This document shows positions 17,753 to 26,494 of a DNA stretch of 64,000 nt, piece after piece. Source of the stretch: Chitinophagaceae bacterium (lineage in GTDB: Bacteria; Bacteroidota; Bacteroidia; Chitinophagales; Chitinophagaceae); the NCBI GenBank assembly GCA_017856545.1, contig JAFMEV010000002.1, positions 1-64,000 on the forward strand, written 5' to 3'. A program made the translations under genes and the position numbers. The notes beneath the pieces are model-generated. The model ran no database searches. It was given only the letters and a program-made list of their open reading frames with translations, and had not been told where the DNA came from. The first letter of the stretch is position 1, and each line of letters begins with the position of its first letter.

Positions 17753-19318
17753 ATGGACCAATCAATATTATTTATCATCATAGGAGCATCCTCTTTGGTT
17801 GGAGGACTCATAGTAGGCAAATTGGTTTTTGCCAGAAATACTAAGAAACAAGTAGAAGAAGCAGAGGCACAAGCAGCAAATATTCTAAAAGAAGCTGAAC
17901 TAAGAGCGGAGACTATTAAAAAGGAGAAGCAATTAGAAGCCAAAGAGCGTTTTGTTCAATTAAAAGCCGATCACGAAAGAGAAATCTTAGAACGAAATAA
18001 AAAAATTAGTGAAGCTGAAAATCGCATCAAGCAAAACGAACTAAACATCAATCAGAAGACAGTTGCCTTAGAAAAACAAATCAAAGACAACGATGTTATC
18101 AAAGAAAAATTAAATCGTGAGATTGATGTTGTGAATCTTAAGCGAACTGAATTAGAAAAGCATCAAGAAGAGCATATTCGTAGATTAGAAAAAATTGCGA
18201 ATCTAAGTGCTGAAGACGCGAAGCAACAATTAATTGAAAGCTTAAAGAACGAGGCTCAAAGCCAGGCCCTTGCTTTACAACAGGATATTATTGAAGAAGC
18301 AAAGCAAAAAGCCAATAAGGAAGCACGTAAGATCATCATCCAATCTATTCAAAGAACAGCAGCTGAAGTAGCTATTGAAAATACAGTGACTGTATTCAAT
18401 TTAGAGTCTGATGAAATGAAAGGTCAAATCATTGGTAGAGAGGGTAGAAATATCCGTGCCATTGAAGCAGCTACAGGAGTTGACTTAATTGTGGACGATA
18501 CACCGGAAGCTATTTTATTATCTTCATTTGATCCATTGCGTCGTGAGATCGCAAGATTGAGTTTACAAAGATTAGTAGCAGATGGCCGTATTCACCCTGC
18601 AAGAATTGAGGAAGTGGTAGAAAAAACAAGACGTCAATTAGAAGAGCAAATTGCAGAGATCGGTGAAAGAACAGTGATTGAATTAGGAATTCATGGTTTA
18701 CATAAAGAATTGATTAGAATCATCGGTAAAATGAGATTCAGATCTTCTTATGGACAGAACTTATTAATGCACTCTAGAGAAACCGCTAATTTGTGTGGTA
18801 TCATGGCAGCAGAATTAGGCTTGAATCCTAAATTGGCTAAGAGAGCAGGTTTGTTACATGATATTGGTAAGGTACCAGATGAGGAGACTGAATTAAGCCA
18901 CGCATTATTAGGGGCTAAGTTGGCAGAGAAATACGGGGAGAACCCTGCGGTGGTGAATGCAATTGGTGCCCACCACGACGAAATGGAAATGCAATATGTC
19001 ATTTCTCCAATCATCCAGGCTTGTGACGCGATCAGCGGTGCTAGACCAGGTGCTAGAAGAGAAATCATGCAACAATATATTCAGAGAATCAAGGACTTAG
19101 AGAATTTGGCAATGAATTATCAAGGGGTGGAAAAAGCCTATGCGATTCAAGCTGGTAGAGAATTAAGGGTGATTGTTGAGGCTGAAAAAGTAACAGATCA
19201 GTCATCTGACCAATTAAGCTTCGAAATTGCTCAGAAAATTCAGACCGAAATGACCTATCCTGGACAGATCAAAGTGACCGTTATCCGTGAAAAACGTGCT
19301 GTAAACATCGCTAGATAG
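17753..19318 (+). CDS. rny: Ribonuclease Y
   Basis: 521 residues, normal length. Membrane-anchored endoribonuclease that starts mRNA decay. N-terminal membrane helix at residues 5-27 ([20 protein letters not shown]), long coiled coil at about 30-200, KH RNA-binding domain at about 215-275 ([20 protein letters not shown]), and the HD domain with the metal pair in [13 protein letters not shown] near 366 and AHHDEME near 403. All key residues are present. It follows zapA and has its own probable promoter (17691). Its presence argues that this organism uses RNase Y in mRNA turnover. Confidence 0.97.
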   Translation: MDQSILFIIIGASSLVGGLIVGKLVFARNTKKQVEEAEAQAANILKEAELRAETIKKEKQLEAKERFVQLKADHEREILERNKKISEAENRIKQNELNINQKTVALEKQIKDNDVIKEKLNREIDVVNLKRTELEKHQEEHIRRLEKIANLSAEDAKQQLIESLKNEAQSQALALQQDIIEEAKQKANKEARKIIIQSIQRTAAEVAIENTVTVFNLESDEMKGQIIGREGRNIRAIEAATGVDLIVDDTPEAILLSSFDPLRREIARLSLQRLVADGRIHPARIEEVVEKTRRQLEEQIAEIGERTVIELGIHGLHKELIRIIGKMRFRSSYGQNLLMHSRETANLCGIMAAELGLNPKLAKRAGLLHDIGKVPDEETELSHALLGAKLAEKYGENPAVVNAIGAHHDEMEMQYVISPIIQACDAISGARPGARREIMQQYIQRIKDLENLAMNYQGVEKAYAIQAGRELRVIVEAEKVTDQSSDQLSFEIAQKIQTEMTYPGQIKVTVIREKRAVNIAR

Positions 19319-19390
19319 TCTAAAATGGCTCTGGAAAGCCCTGAATTTAATATTTGGATCAAATAATTTGGATAATAGCAAGGGTAACCC

Positions 19391-19398
19391 TACCTTTG
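19391..19398 (+). promoter_or_regulatory. -7 promoter element for rplS
   Basis: TACCTTTG, full match to TAnnTTTG, predicting a leader of about 17 bases before the rplS ATG at 19421. Together with the downstream terminator it makes rplS a single-gene transcript. Confidence 0.7.
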
Positions 19399-19420
19399 CC
19401 GTCCGCAAAAAACAAGAATT

Positions 19421-19771
19421 ATGAGCGCAGCAGTAAAGTTTGTACACGAGCAATTGACAGCAAAAAAAGAGTACCCAGCCTTCAAAGCTGGTGATAATAT
19501 TACCGTAAACTACAAGATTGTAGAGGGTGGTAAAGAGCGTATCCAGTCTTTCCGTGGTGATGTCATCAAATCACAAGGAAATGGCGCTACAGCTTCTTTT
19601 ACTGTTCGTAAAATCTCTGATGGTGTAGGTGTGGAGCGTTTGTTCCCATTCTTATCACCAAACATTGATTCAATCGTATTGAACAAATCTGGTAAAGTAC
19701 GTCGTGCTAAATTGTACTACTTAAGAGAAAGAAGTGGTAAAAGTGCTCGTATTAAGGAAAAAAGATTCTAG
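19421..19771 (+). CDS. rplS: 50S ribosomal protein L19
   Basis: 116 residues, full length. L19 sits at the 30S-50S interface. Diagnostic segments: [36 protein letters not shown] and the basic C-terminal [20 protein letters not shown]. Codon use is visibly shifted to frequent codons such as CGT and GGT, as expected for a highly expressed protein. It stands alone between its own promoter and a strong intrinsic terminator; rimM and trmD, its partners in many phyla, are not adjacent. Confidence 0.98.
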   Translation: MSAAVKFVHEQLTAKKEYPAFKAGDNITVNYKIVEGGKERIQSFRGDVIKSQGNGATASFTVRKISDGVGVERLFPFLSPNIDSIVLNKSGKVRRAKLYYLRERSGKSARIKEKRF

Positions 19772-19791
19772 TACACAAAGAATTTCTATAC

Positions 19792-19820
19792 AAAGCAACC
19801 CTTCGAGGTTGCTTTTTTTT
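19792..19820 (+). terminator. Intrinsic terminator after rplS
   Basis: Perfect 9-bp stem, AAAGCAACC at 19792-19800 pairing with GGTTGCTTT at 19807-19815, six-base loop CTTCGA, followed by a T-run to 19820. It starts 20 bases after the rplS stop. Confidence 0.93.
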
Positions 19821-19843
19821 GTCTTTTAATTACCGATTTACCG

Positions 19844-19851
19844 TACCTTTA
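19844..19851 (+). promoter_or_regulatory. -7-like promoter element for tatA-gatA
   Basis: TACCTTTA, one mismatch from TAnnTTTG, directly after the rplS terminator and 19 bases before the tatA ATG at 19871. A promoter is needed here because the terminator separates tatA from rplS. Confidence 0.5.
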
Positions 19852-19870
19852 ATATTCTAAATTTATAACC

Positions 19871-20059
19871 ATGGGCAACTTAGGATTTCAAGAATTATTA
19901 ATTATTGGTGTTGTTATTTTAGTAATGTTCGGTGGAAGAAAAATACCTGAATTCATGAAAGGATTAGGCAAGGGTATTCGCGAATTCAACGATGCAAAAA
20001 ATAACGTAAAAAAAGAAATCGAAGACGGCATTAAAGAAAAAGACGAGAAGTCTGCTTAA
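19871..20059 (+). CDS. tatA: Twin-arginine translocase subunit TatA/TatE
   Basis: 62 residues. TatA polymerises to form the pore that exports folded proteins carrying twin-arginine signals. Short N-terminal membrane helix (residues 5-20, FQELLIIGVVILVMFG), the hinge GGRKIPEFMKGLGKGIREF with the conserved Phe-Gly turn and amphipathic helix, then a short charged tail. It lies 11 bases before gatA, so they probably share a transcript; tatC is not in the window. Confidence 0.93.
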   Translation: MGNLGFQELLIIGVVILVMFGGRKIPEFMKGLGKGIREFNDAKNNVKKEIEDGIKEKDEKSA

Positions 20060-20070
20060 AAATTTAGGCT

Positions 20071-21501
20071 TTGTTTCTTTTCAAAAACATTAATGAATAC
20101 CAAGCTGCACTTTTAGCTGGTGAACAAAGCTGTGTTCAAGCCGTACAATATTATCTGGATCAAATTAACAAGCATCAAGATCTCAATGCATTTATAGAGG
20201 TATTTGCAGAGGATGCATTAGCACGTGCCAAAACATTAGATCAAGTTTCCCAAAAAAATCAATTAGTGGGTAAACTTCATGGTGTGGTTATTGGCATCAA
20301 AGATGTGCTTTGCTATAAAGATCATCAAGTAAGTGCCGCATCCCATATCTTAGAAAATTATACTGCTATTTATTCTGCAACGGCTATTGAAAAATTATTA
20401 GCAGAAGGTGCAATTATTATAGGTCGTCAAAATTGTGATGAATTTGCGATGGGGAGCAGCAATGAAAATTCAGCCTATGGTCCTGTAAAAAATGCAATGA
20501 ATACAGATTTGGTTCCTGGAGGTTCCTCTGGTGGATCTGCGGTGGCTGTGCAAGCAGGTTTATGTATGCTAAGCTTGGGTTCTGATACGGGAGGATCTGT
20601 AAGACAGCCGGCAGCTTTTTGTGGAGTAGTTGGATTAAAACCTAGCTATGGAATGATTTCTAGATATGGTTTAATTGCCTATGCTTCTTCTTTTGATCAG
20701 ATTGGTATATTCTCTAGCAATATTGAAGACGCTGCTTTGGTATTAGAAGTCATTGCTGGTGCAGACAATTTTGATAGTACGGTATCTGATAAACCAGTAC
20801 CCAGTTTTTCAAAAACCATTCATTCAGAAGGGACTCCTACAAAAGTGGCTTATTTTAAAGAGACCTTATCGCATCCAGGTTTGGATCCAGAAATCAAGCA
20901 ACAAACCGAAGCTTATTTAGATGAATTAAGTGCAAAAGGATATATGGTTGAAGCGGTTGATTTTTCTTTACTCCCTTATTTGGTTCCCACTTATTATGTA
21001 TTAACCACCGCAGAAGCAAGTAGTAATTTATCCAGATTTGATGGAATTCGCTTTGGACATAGAACATCAAAGCCATTGGATGATTTAACTGAACTATATA
21101 AGTTGAGTAGAACAGAGGGATTTGGTGAAGAAGTACAAAGAAGAATTTTATTAGGCAGTTTTGTTTTGAGTGCAGGTTATTTTGATGCCTATTTTACAAA
21201 GGCGCAACAAGTAAGACAACAACTCGTAGACTTAACCAATCGTTTATTCAGTCAGTATGATATCATAGTATCACCTACTGTTCCTTCTACCGCATTTGAA
21301 TTAGGAAGACATCAACATTCTGCAACAGAAATGTTCTTGGCAGATATTTATACAGTGTACGCCAATCTAGTAGGGATACCAGCTATTTCCATTCCTTTAT
21401 TTAAACACAGTAATGGAATGCCTTTTGGCTTGCAAGTAATGAGTCAATCATTTAATGAAACGGCATTATTACAATTTTCAAAAAAAATGATGAGTGTATG
21501 A
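20071..21501 (+). CDS. gatA: Aspartyl/glutamyl-tRNA amidotransferase subunit A
   Basis: 476 residues. Amidase subunit of GatCAB, which converts Glu-tRNA-Gln and/or Asp-tRNA-Asn to the amide form and supplies ammonia from glutamine. Amidase-signature triad: lysine in VVIGIKDVLCYKDH (near 74), the serine cluster VPGGSSGGSAVAVQAG (near 150) and SLGSDTGGSVRQPAAF (near 172). The start is TTG at 20071: an in-frame TAG lies at 20065-20067, no ATG exists before residue 127, and the protein already has the family N-terminus. gatB and gatC are not adjacent. The stop overlaps the next gene's ATG (ATGA). Confidence 0.95.
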   Translation: MFLFKNINEYQAALLAGEQSCVQAVQYYLDQINKHQDLNAFIEVFAEDALARAKTLDQVSQKNQLVGKLHGVVIGIKDVLCYKDHQVSAASHILENYTAIYSATAIEKLLAEGAIIIGRQNCDEFAMGSSNENSAYGPVKNAMNTDLVPGGSSGGSAVAVQAGLCMLSLGSDTGGSVRQPAAFCGVVGLKPSYGMISRYGLIAYASSFDQIGIFSSNIEDAALVLEVIAGADNFDSTVSDKPVPSFSKTIHSEGTPTKVAYFKETLSHPGLDPEIKQQTEAYLDELSAKGYMVEAVDFSLLPYLVPTYYVLTTAEASSNLSRFDGIRFGHRTSKPLDDLTELYKLSRTEGFGEEVQRRILLGSFVLSAGYFDAYFTKAQQVRQQLVDLTNRLFSQYDIIVSPTVPSTAFELGRHQHSATEMFLADIYTVYANLVGIPAISIPLFKHSNGMPFGLQVMSQSFNETALLQFSKKMMSV

Positions 21502-22466
21502 TGAATCGAATCAGGATGTATATACTATCTTTTTTACTCACCTCATTAATTACCCTTAATGGGTATGCTCAAGAAGCCAATGGAGACAGAGTAGGCTTTT
21601 CTAGTTTATTTACAGTGGTTAAAGCAGACACACAAGCTAATGCTACACAATACCAATTAAATCCTAAGGCAGTTAGTTTTATACAATCTTATTTAGAGAA
21701 ACAAGGTCCAAGTTTGCAAAAAATGAAAACATGGGCTAAACCTTATTTTAATTTATACGATCAAATATTGATTGCTAATGGAGTGCCCACTACTTTAAAG
21801 TACTTAAGTGTGATAGAAAGTAGTTTAAATGCAGAAGTAGTTTCCTGGGCAGGAGCTGCGGGTCCATGGCAAATTATGCCTGAGGAAGCTAAGCGGTTGG
21901 GTTTAAAATTAACTCCGGTGGATGAAAGAATGGATTATGAAAAGAGTACCCAAGCAGCTGCAACGATATTGAGGGAATCCTTTGCTGAGTTTGGTGATTG
22001 GTTATTAGTGGTAGCCGCCTATAATGGAGGGGCAGGTAGGGTTCGACAAGCCATCAAAAAAAAGGGAACCAAAGATTTCTGGATCATACAATATGACTTG
22101 CCTTTAGAAACAAGAAATCATGTAAAGAAATTTATTGCAACTCAATATATTTTTGAAACGGAACAATATGAATCAAATCAAGTAAGATCATCTTTGATGA
22201 AGATGAAGAAAACTGATAGAAACACATCCAATGAAAGTTTTGATGTTGTAATCATTAGCGGAAGGTATCAATTAGCCATTATTGCTAAAATGCTTTCAAT
22301 CAATTTACAATTCTTACAAGAAAATAATCCAGGGATAGAAAAGTTATTGGCATCTGGCAAATCTTATGAATTAAAATTACCAAAGGGTATGCTGGAAAAA
22401 TTTGAGGCCCGTAAAAATGAAATTTTACAGGCCTCTTTGAATGCTTTGTTTGCTATAGATAATTAA
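21498..22466 (+). CDS. Lytic transglycosylase (SLT domain), MltD-like
   Basis: 322 residues with a signal peptide (about residues 1-25, ILSFLLTSLITLNGYAQ). The SLT lysozyme-like domain covers about 85-215: catalytic glutamate in LSVIESSLNAEVVS, then WAGAAGPWQIMPEEAKRLGL and VVAAYNGGAGRVRQAI. It cleaves peptidoglycan with formation of 1,6-anhydromuramic ends. The C-terminal 75 residues look like a divergent LysM-type module (YQLAIIAKMLSINLQFLQEN), so the overall layout resembles MltD. Overlaps the gatA stop (ATGA; a second ATG follows immediately). Its TAA interlocks with the stop of the convergent acidic-protein gene at 22463-22466. Confidence 0.9.
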   Translation: MMNRIRMYILSFLLTSLITLNGYAQEANGDRVGFSSLFTVVKADTQANATQYQLNPKAVSFIQSYLEKQGPSLQKMKTWAKPYFNLYDQILIANGVPTTLKYLSVIESSLNAEVVSWAGAAGPWQIMPEEAKRLGLKLTPVDERMDYEKSTQAAATILRESFAEFGDWLLVVAAYNGGAGRVRQAIKKKGTKDFWIIQYDLPLETRNHVKKFIATQYIFETEQYESNQVRSSLMKMKKTDRNTSNESFDVVIISGRYQLAIIAKMLSINLQFLQENNPGIEKLLASGKSYELKLPKGMLEKFEARKNEILQASLNALFAIDN

Positions 22467-22813
22467 TAGTCGTCTTCAAAATCATCTTCTTTATCTCCAA
22501 ATAAATCATCGTCATCCAAGCTTAGATCATCATCTAAACCAAGATCGTCGTCTTCTTCCTTACCTTTTTTTCCTTTACCAGCTTTCTTTGGAGTTTTGCT
22601 TTTTGGGATATCAAATTCGTCAAAATCAGGATCCCAGCTATCCTCTTCTTCGTCTGCTTTTCCCCAATCATCATCCATCTCGTCTTCATCTTCTAAGTCA
22701 TCATCATCGTCCAATACTTTTTTCTTAGAAGCTGTTTTGCTCACTTTTTCCGCTGCATCAAAATTTGATTTCTTTGTTGCGGACTTTTTTGCTTTTTCTG
22801 TTTTTACTGCCAT
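22463..22813 (-). CDS. Highly acidic low-complexity protein, unknown function
   Basis: 116 residues with extreme composition: roughly two-fifths Asp plus Glu. The first third is Lys/Ala/Ser-rich and basic, the middle is Asp/Glu-rich (VLDDDDDLEDEDEMDDDW), then a short Lys/Gly linker (KKAGKGKKGK), then a second acidic block ending at FEDDY. No signal peptide, membrane helix, cysteine or recognisable domain. It could be a nucleic-acid-protein chaperone, a mimic of DNA, or a disordered binding partner; none of these can be shown. The frame is supported by a TAATTTTG promoter element ending eight bases before the ATG. Tail-to-tail with the lytic transglycosylase. Confidence 0.75.
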   Translation of the reverse strand: MAVKTEKAKKSATKKSNFDAAEKVSKTASKKKVLDDDDDLEDEDEMDDDWGKADEEEDSWDPDFDEFDIPKSKTPKKAGKGKKGKEEDDDLGLDDDLSLDDDDLFGDKEDDFEDDY

Positions 22814-22821
22814 AGGTATTA

Positions 22822-22829
22822 CAAAATTA
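22822..22829 (-). promoter_or_regulatory. -7 promoter element for the acidic-protein gene
   Basis: TAATTTTG on the minus strand, full match to TAnnTTTG, with only eight bases between its last G and the ATG at 22813, so the leader would be a few bases at most. Confidence 0.55.
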
Positions 22830-22891
22830 CAACGTAAAATTTCAAATCATTTCTTTATTTACCAAAAAAAAGTACTCTTTTTTTTATCAAA

Positions 22892-24154
22892 TTATAAGTG
22901 TATAATTTGGTCTCTACCAGGTCCATTCGAAACGTATTTTACGTCAACCCCTAGGTAGCTATTAATAAATTCAATATATGTTTTCATGGTGCTAGGAACT
23001 TCAGAAGCATTTTTCATTTTACTTGAATCTATATTCCAGCCCTCCATTTTTTTCCAAATAGGTTTAACAGGTGTGCCAACTAGTTGAAAAGGAACAAAAT
23101 CTATTTGTTTGCCTTCCATTTCATAAGCAATACCTAATTCTAATTCTTTGAATGAATCCAATATATCCGCCTTGGTCATGATAATTTGTGTTACACCATT
23201 AATCATACAGGTATATTTCAAAGCTACCAAGTCAATCCAACCACAACGACGAGGCCTTCCTGTTGTTGCACCGAATTCAGATCCGATTTTTCTTAATTCT
23301 TCTCCTTTTTCGTCAAACAGTTCAGTAGGGAAGGGTCCGCTACCCACTCTTGTGCAATAGGCTTTAGTTATACCAAATACTTCACCAATTTGTTTAGGAG
23401 AAATTCCTAAGCCAGTACAAACACCCGCAGAAATAGTATTGGAGGAAGTTACAAATGGGAAGGTTCCAAAATCAATATCCAACATAGAACCTTGTGCGCC
23501 TTCAGCTAATACTTTTTTACCTTTGGAGATTTGCTCATTGATAAAGTACTCGCAGTTGATAATATTTAAAGTCTTTAAGAATTCTATTGCTTCAAAAAAC
23601 TCGGATTCCATTTCAGAAATATCTTCATTAAAATTGTAGCTATCCAAAATCTTTTGATGCTTCATTCTTAAGGCAATGTATTTGCTAATGAATTTCTTAT
23701 CTAATAAGTCACCTACTCTCAAAGCGTTTCTACCAGTTTTATCCATATAAGCTGGACCAATACCTTTTAATGTAGAACCAATTTTGGCTTCGCCTTTAGA
23801 TAATTCAGATGCTTTATCCAATGCTCTATGAGATGGGATAATAATATTGGTGCGCTCAGAAATAAATAAATTCTTTTTTACATCCACACCCATAGTAGCT
23901 ACTGCATCACATTCTTTCTTTAGCGTAACTGGATCCAATACAACACCATTTCCAATAATGTTGATTTTATCCTGATGAAAAATACCAGAAGGTATTTGAT
24001 GCAATACCATTTTAGTGCCATTCACATATAAGGTGTGCCCAGCATTAGGTCCGCCTTGGAATCTAGCGATGACATCATAATTGGGAGCAAAATAATCTAC
24101 AATTTTACCCTTTCCCTCGTCGCCCCATTGAAGGCCTAAAATTACATCTACCAT
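22892..24154 (-). CDS. purA: Adenylosuccinate synthase
   Basis: 420 residues from the chosen start. Joins IMP and aspartate at the expense of GTP, the first committed step to AMP. Seen: VILGLQWGDEGKGKIVDYF at the N-terminus with the catalytic Asp and phosphate loop, the IMP-binding QGGPNAGHT, AEGAQGSMLDIDFGTFPFVT (near 220), and TTGRPRRCGWIDLVAL (near 300). The frame is open back to 24217, but MVDVILGLQWGDEGKGK is the family start and a -7 element at 24173-24180 lies inside the longer frame. It sits 34 bases downstream of rsh and has its own promoter. Confidence 0.97.
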   Translation of the reverse strand: MVDVILGLQWGDEGKGKIVDYFAPNYDVIARFQGGPNAGHTLYVNGTKMVLHQIPSGIFHQDKINIIGNGVVLDPVTLKKECDAVATMGVDVKKNLFISERTNIIIPSHRALDKASELSKGEAKIGSTLKGIGPAYMDKTGRNALRVGDLLDKKFISKYIALRMKHQKILDSYNFNEDISEMESEFFEAIEFLKTLNIINCEYFINEQISKGKKVLAEGAQGSMLDIDFGTFPFVTSSNTISAGVCTGLGISPKQIGEVFGITKAYCTRVGSGPFPTELFDEKGEELRKIGSEFGATTGRPRRCGWIDLVALKYTCMINGVTQIIMTKADILDSFKELELGIAYEMEGKQIDFVPFQLVGTPVKPIWKKMEGWNIDSSKMKNASEVPSTMKTYIEFINSYLGVDVKYVSNGPGRDQIIHL

Positions 24155-24172
24155 GATTTTGTATTTGAGCAA

Positions 24173-24180
24173 CAAAAATA
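24173..24180 (-). promoter_or_regulatory. -7 promoter element for purA
   Basis: TATTTTTG on the minus strand, full match to TAnnTTTG, between the rsh stop (24189) and the purA ATG (24154). Predicted leader is about 13 bases. Confidence 0.62.
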
Positions 24181-24188
24181 AGTTTTTT

Positions 24189-26450
24189 TTACACGCTCTC
24201 GGTGTCAAATCTATCAACTCGCTGAATTCCGTTTAAAGATTTTATTTTATCCACAAGTACTTCCAATTCGTCCTTGTCATGTACATACACTTTAATAGTG
24301 CCCTGGAACAATCCTTCAGTGGATTCTATGGTTAAAGCGGCAATATTGATCTTTAATTCTCCGCTGATAATGTTAGTAATTTTATTGACTACACCTACAT
24401 CATCCAGCCCAATTATACGAAGACCTGTTAAGAAAGAAATCTCTTTATTTTTAGCCCATTTGGTTTTCACTACTCTATGCCCGTAATTGGCCAATAACTG
24501 AGTTGCATTGGGGCAATTGATTCTATGAATGATTAAGCCTTTACCTGTACTTACAAAACCAAATACATCATCTCCTGGAATGGGATTACAACATTTTCCT
24601 AAACTATATTGAATCTTATCACTCGATTCACCAAAGATGACCAATTCTGAGTCTTTCTTATTGTAGGTTTTTTGAGTAGGATCGTATACAGTTGTTTCGG
24701 AATCATTGATCGGTAGAATGGGTTTGGGCGCTTCAATTTTATCACCAATTACTTGGAACAATTTAAGGTCTTTTAAATCATTCTTTTTAATAGCAATATT
24801 GTAGTGTAAATCTAAATGACTAGATAGTTTGTAATAGTTTACTAATTGATCAATATTGTAAGGGCTATAAGAAGCACCTAATCCTTCTAATTTTCTTTGT
24901 AAAGTATATTTGCCTTCCTCTGCAATAGATTTTTTCTCTTCTCTTAAGGCATCTTTGATACTGTTTTTAGCTTTTGCAGTAACCACTAAGTTCAGCCAAT
25001 CCTCTGTTGGTTTTTGTTTATTACTGGTGATGATTTCAATTTGATCACCACTTCTTAAAGTATGCCCAATGGGAACTAATTTATGGTTTACTTTGGCGCC
25101 AATGCACTTGGATCCAATTGCGGTATGTATATAAAATGCAAAATCTAATGCAGAGCTATTCGTTGGAAGCATTTTAACTTCACCTTTTGGCGTATACACA
25201 TAAATTTCTTCCGCTAAAAAAGAGGTTTTAAAATCTTGTAAAAAATCTATGCCTTCTTCTTGTTGATTACCTAAAGCTTCTCGTATTTGTATAAACCATT
25301 TATCAAATCGATCTTCCGAAGGAGTACCTTCCTTGTATTTAAAATGAGCAGCCAAACCCTTTTCTGCAATCTCATTCATTCGCTTGGTTCTAATTTGCAC
25401 TTCCACCCATTTACCCTGCGGTCCCATCACAGTAGTGTGCAAAGCTTCATATCCATTACTCTTAGGATTACTTAGCCAATCACGTAATCTTTCTGGGGAG
25501 GGGAGGTATTCGTCTGTAATTAAGGAATATACTTTCCAACATGCTTCTTTTTCAATCTCTAATGGCACGTCTAAAATAACCCTGATGGCAAACAAATCAT
25601 ATACTTCTTCAAAACTCACTCCTTTCTTTTTTATTTTGTTCCAAATAGAATGAATGCTTTTTGGACGACCGTAGATTTCAGTAGGGTATTGCGTATTCGT
25701 TAATTTATCTTTTAATGGTCTGATAAATTCGTTGATATATTTTGTTCTTTCTCTCTTGGTTTCTGCAAGTTTTTTAGCAATCTCTCTGTACTTATCTGGC
25801 TCTAAATATTTCATAGACAGATCTTCTAATTCTGTCTTGATATTGTACAAGCCCATTCTATGAGCTAATGGTGAGTATACCCAAATGGTTTCAGAAGCAA
25901 TCTTTAATTGTTTTTCTTGCTTCATAGCATCCATAGTACGCATATTGTGCAATCTATCAGCCAATTTGATTAGTATAACTCTAGGATCATCTGTAAGCGT
26001 TAATAAAATCTTTTTAAAATTTTCTGCTTGTTGGCTACTATTCGTAGTCATTACTGTAGAAATCTTTGTTAAGCCATCTACAATTTTTGCTATCTCATTT
26101 CCAAATTCATTCTTGATATCATCCAAAGAAACATCTGTATCTTCTACCGTGTCATGTAATAATGCACAAATGGTACTTCTAACTCCAAGTCCAATTTCAT
26201 CCACACAAATCATTGCTACAGCAATGGGATGAAGGATATAAGGTTCACCACTTTTTCTACGCATGGTTTTATGCGCATTGGCTGCCATTTCAAAAGCAGC
26301 TCTTAATAATTCCTTGTCCCCTTTTTTTAATTTGGATTTTAGTATTTTCAATAAGGCACGATAATGTCGAACAATTTCTTTTTTCTCTTGTTCTTCATCT
26401 AAATCCCAGTTTTTGATGACTGGATGGATATCGTTTTCTATATTGTCCAT
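24189..26450 (-). CDS. Bifunctional (p)ppGpp synthetase/hydrolase (RelA/SpoT family)
   Basis: 753 residues, full-length long Rsh. The N-terminal HD hydrolase keeps its active residues (AICALLHDTVEDTDV near 86), unlike hydrolase-dead RelA. The synthetase domain follows (YGRPKSIHSIWNKIKKKG near 262, YDLFAIRVILD, VEVQIRTKRMNEIAEKG). The TGS domain is near 405 (YVYTPKGEVKMLPTNSSALD), then a conserved cysteine/zinc-type segment (LGKCCNPIPGDDVFGFV), and a C-terminal ACT domain at about 675-745. Likely the organism's main stringent-response enzyme, able both to make and degrade (p)ppGpp; a single-Rsh lifestyle is an inference. It is divergent from the ABC exporter at 26495. Confidence 0.96.
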   Translation of the reverse strand: MDNIENDIHPVIKNWDLDEEQEKKEIVRHYRALLKILKSKLKKGDKELLRAAFEMAANAHKTMRRKSGEPYILHPIAVAMICVDEIGLGVRSTICALLHDTVEDTDVSLDDIKNEFGNEIAKIVDGLTKISTVMTTNSSQQAENFKKILLTLTDDPRVILIKLADRLHNMRTMDAMKQEKQLKIASETIWVYSPLAHRMGLYNIKTELEDLSMKYLEPDKYREIAKKLAETKRERTKYINEFIRPLKDKLTNTQYPTEIYGRPKSIHSIWNKIKKKGVSFEEVYDLFAIRVILDVPLEIEKEACWKVYSLITDEYLPSPERLRDWLSNPKSNGYEALHTTVMGPQGKWVEVQIRTKRMNEIAEKGLAAHFKYKEGTPSEDRFDKWFIQIREALGNQQEEGIDFLQDFKTSFLAEEIYVYTPKGEVKMLPTNSSALDFAFYIHTAIGSKCIGAKVNHKLVPIGHTLRSGDQIEIITSNKQKPTEDWLNLVVTAKAKNSIKDALREEKKSIAEEGKYTLQRKLEGLGASYSPYNIDQLVNYYKLSSHLDLHYNIAIKKNDLKDLKLFQVIGDKIEAPKPILPINDSETTVYDPTQKTYNKKDSELVIFGESSDKIQYSLGKCCNPIPGDDVFGFVSTGKGLIIHRINCPNATQLLANYGHRVVKTKWAKNKEISFLTGLRIIGLDDVGVVNKITNIISGELKINIAALTIESTEGLFQGTIKVYVHDKDELEVLVDKIKSLNGIQRVDRFDTESV

Positions 26451-26457
26451 TGGTCTA

Positions 26458-26465
26458 CGAAAATA
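26458..26465 (-). promoter_or_regulatory. -7-like promoter element for rsh
   Basis: TATTTTCG on the minus strand, one mismatch from TAnnTTTG, with seven bases between it and the ATG at 26450. It lies 14 bases from the opposite-strand element at 26480-26487. Confidence 0.45.
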
Positions 26466-26479
26466 CGTAAAAATGAGTG

Positions 26480-26487
26480 TAACTTTG
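26480..26487 (+). promoter_or_regulatory. -7 promoter element for the ABC exporter gene
   Basis: TAACTTTG, full match to TAnnTTTG, with seven bases before the ATG at 26495. The transcript would be nearly leaderless. Confidence 0.6.
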
Positions 26488-26494
26488 AGGACTT

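Noticed and set aside
22480-22720. Tandem repeat or microsatellite suggested by runs of GAT/GAC-type codons
   Set aside because: The runs encode Asp/Glu blocks with mixed codons and no constant repeat unit, so protein composition explains them.
24155-24217. N-terminal extension of purA up to 24217
   Set aside because: It overlaps the rsh 3' end and contains the purA -7 element; the family starts at MVDVILGLQWGDEGKGK.
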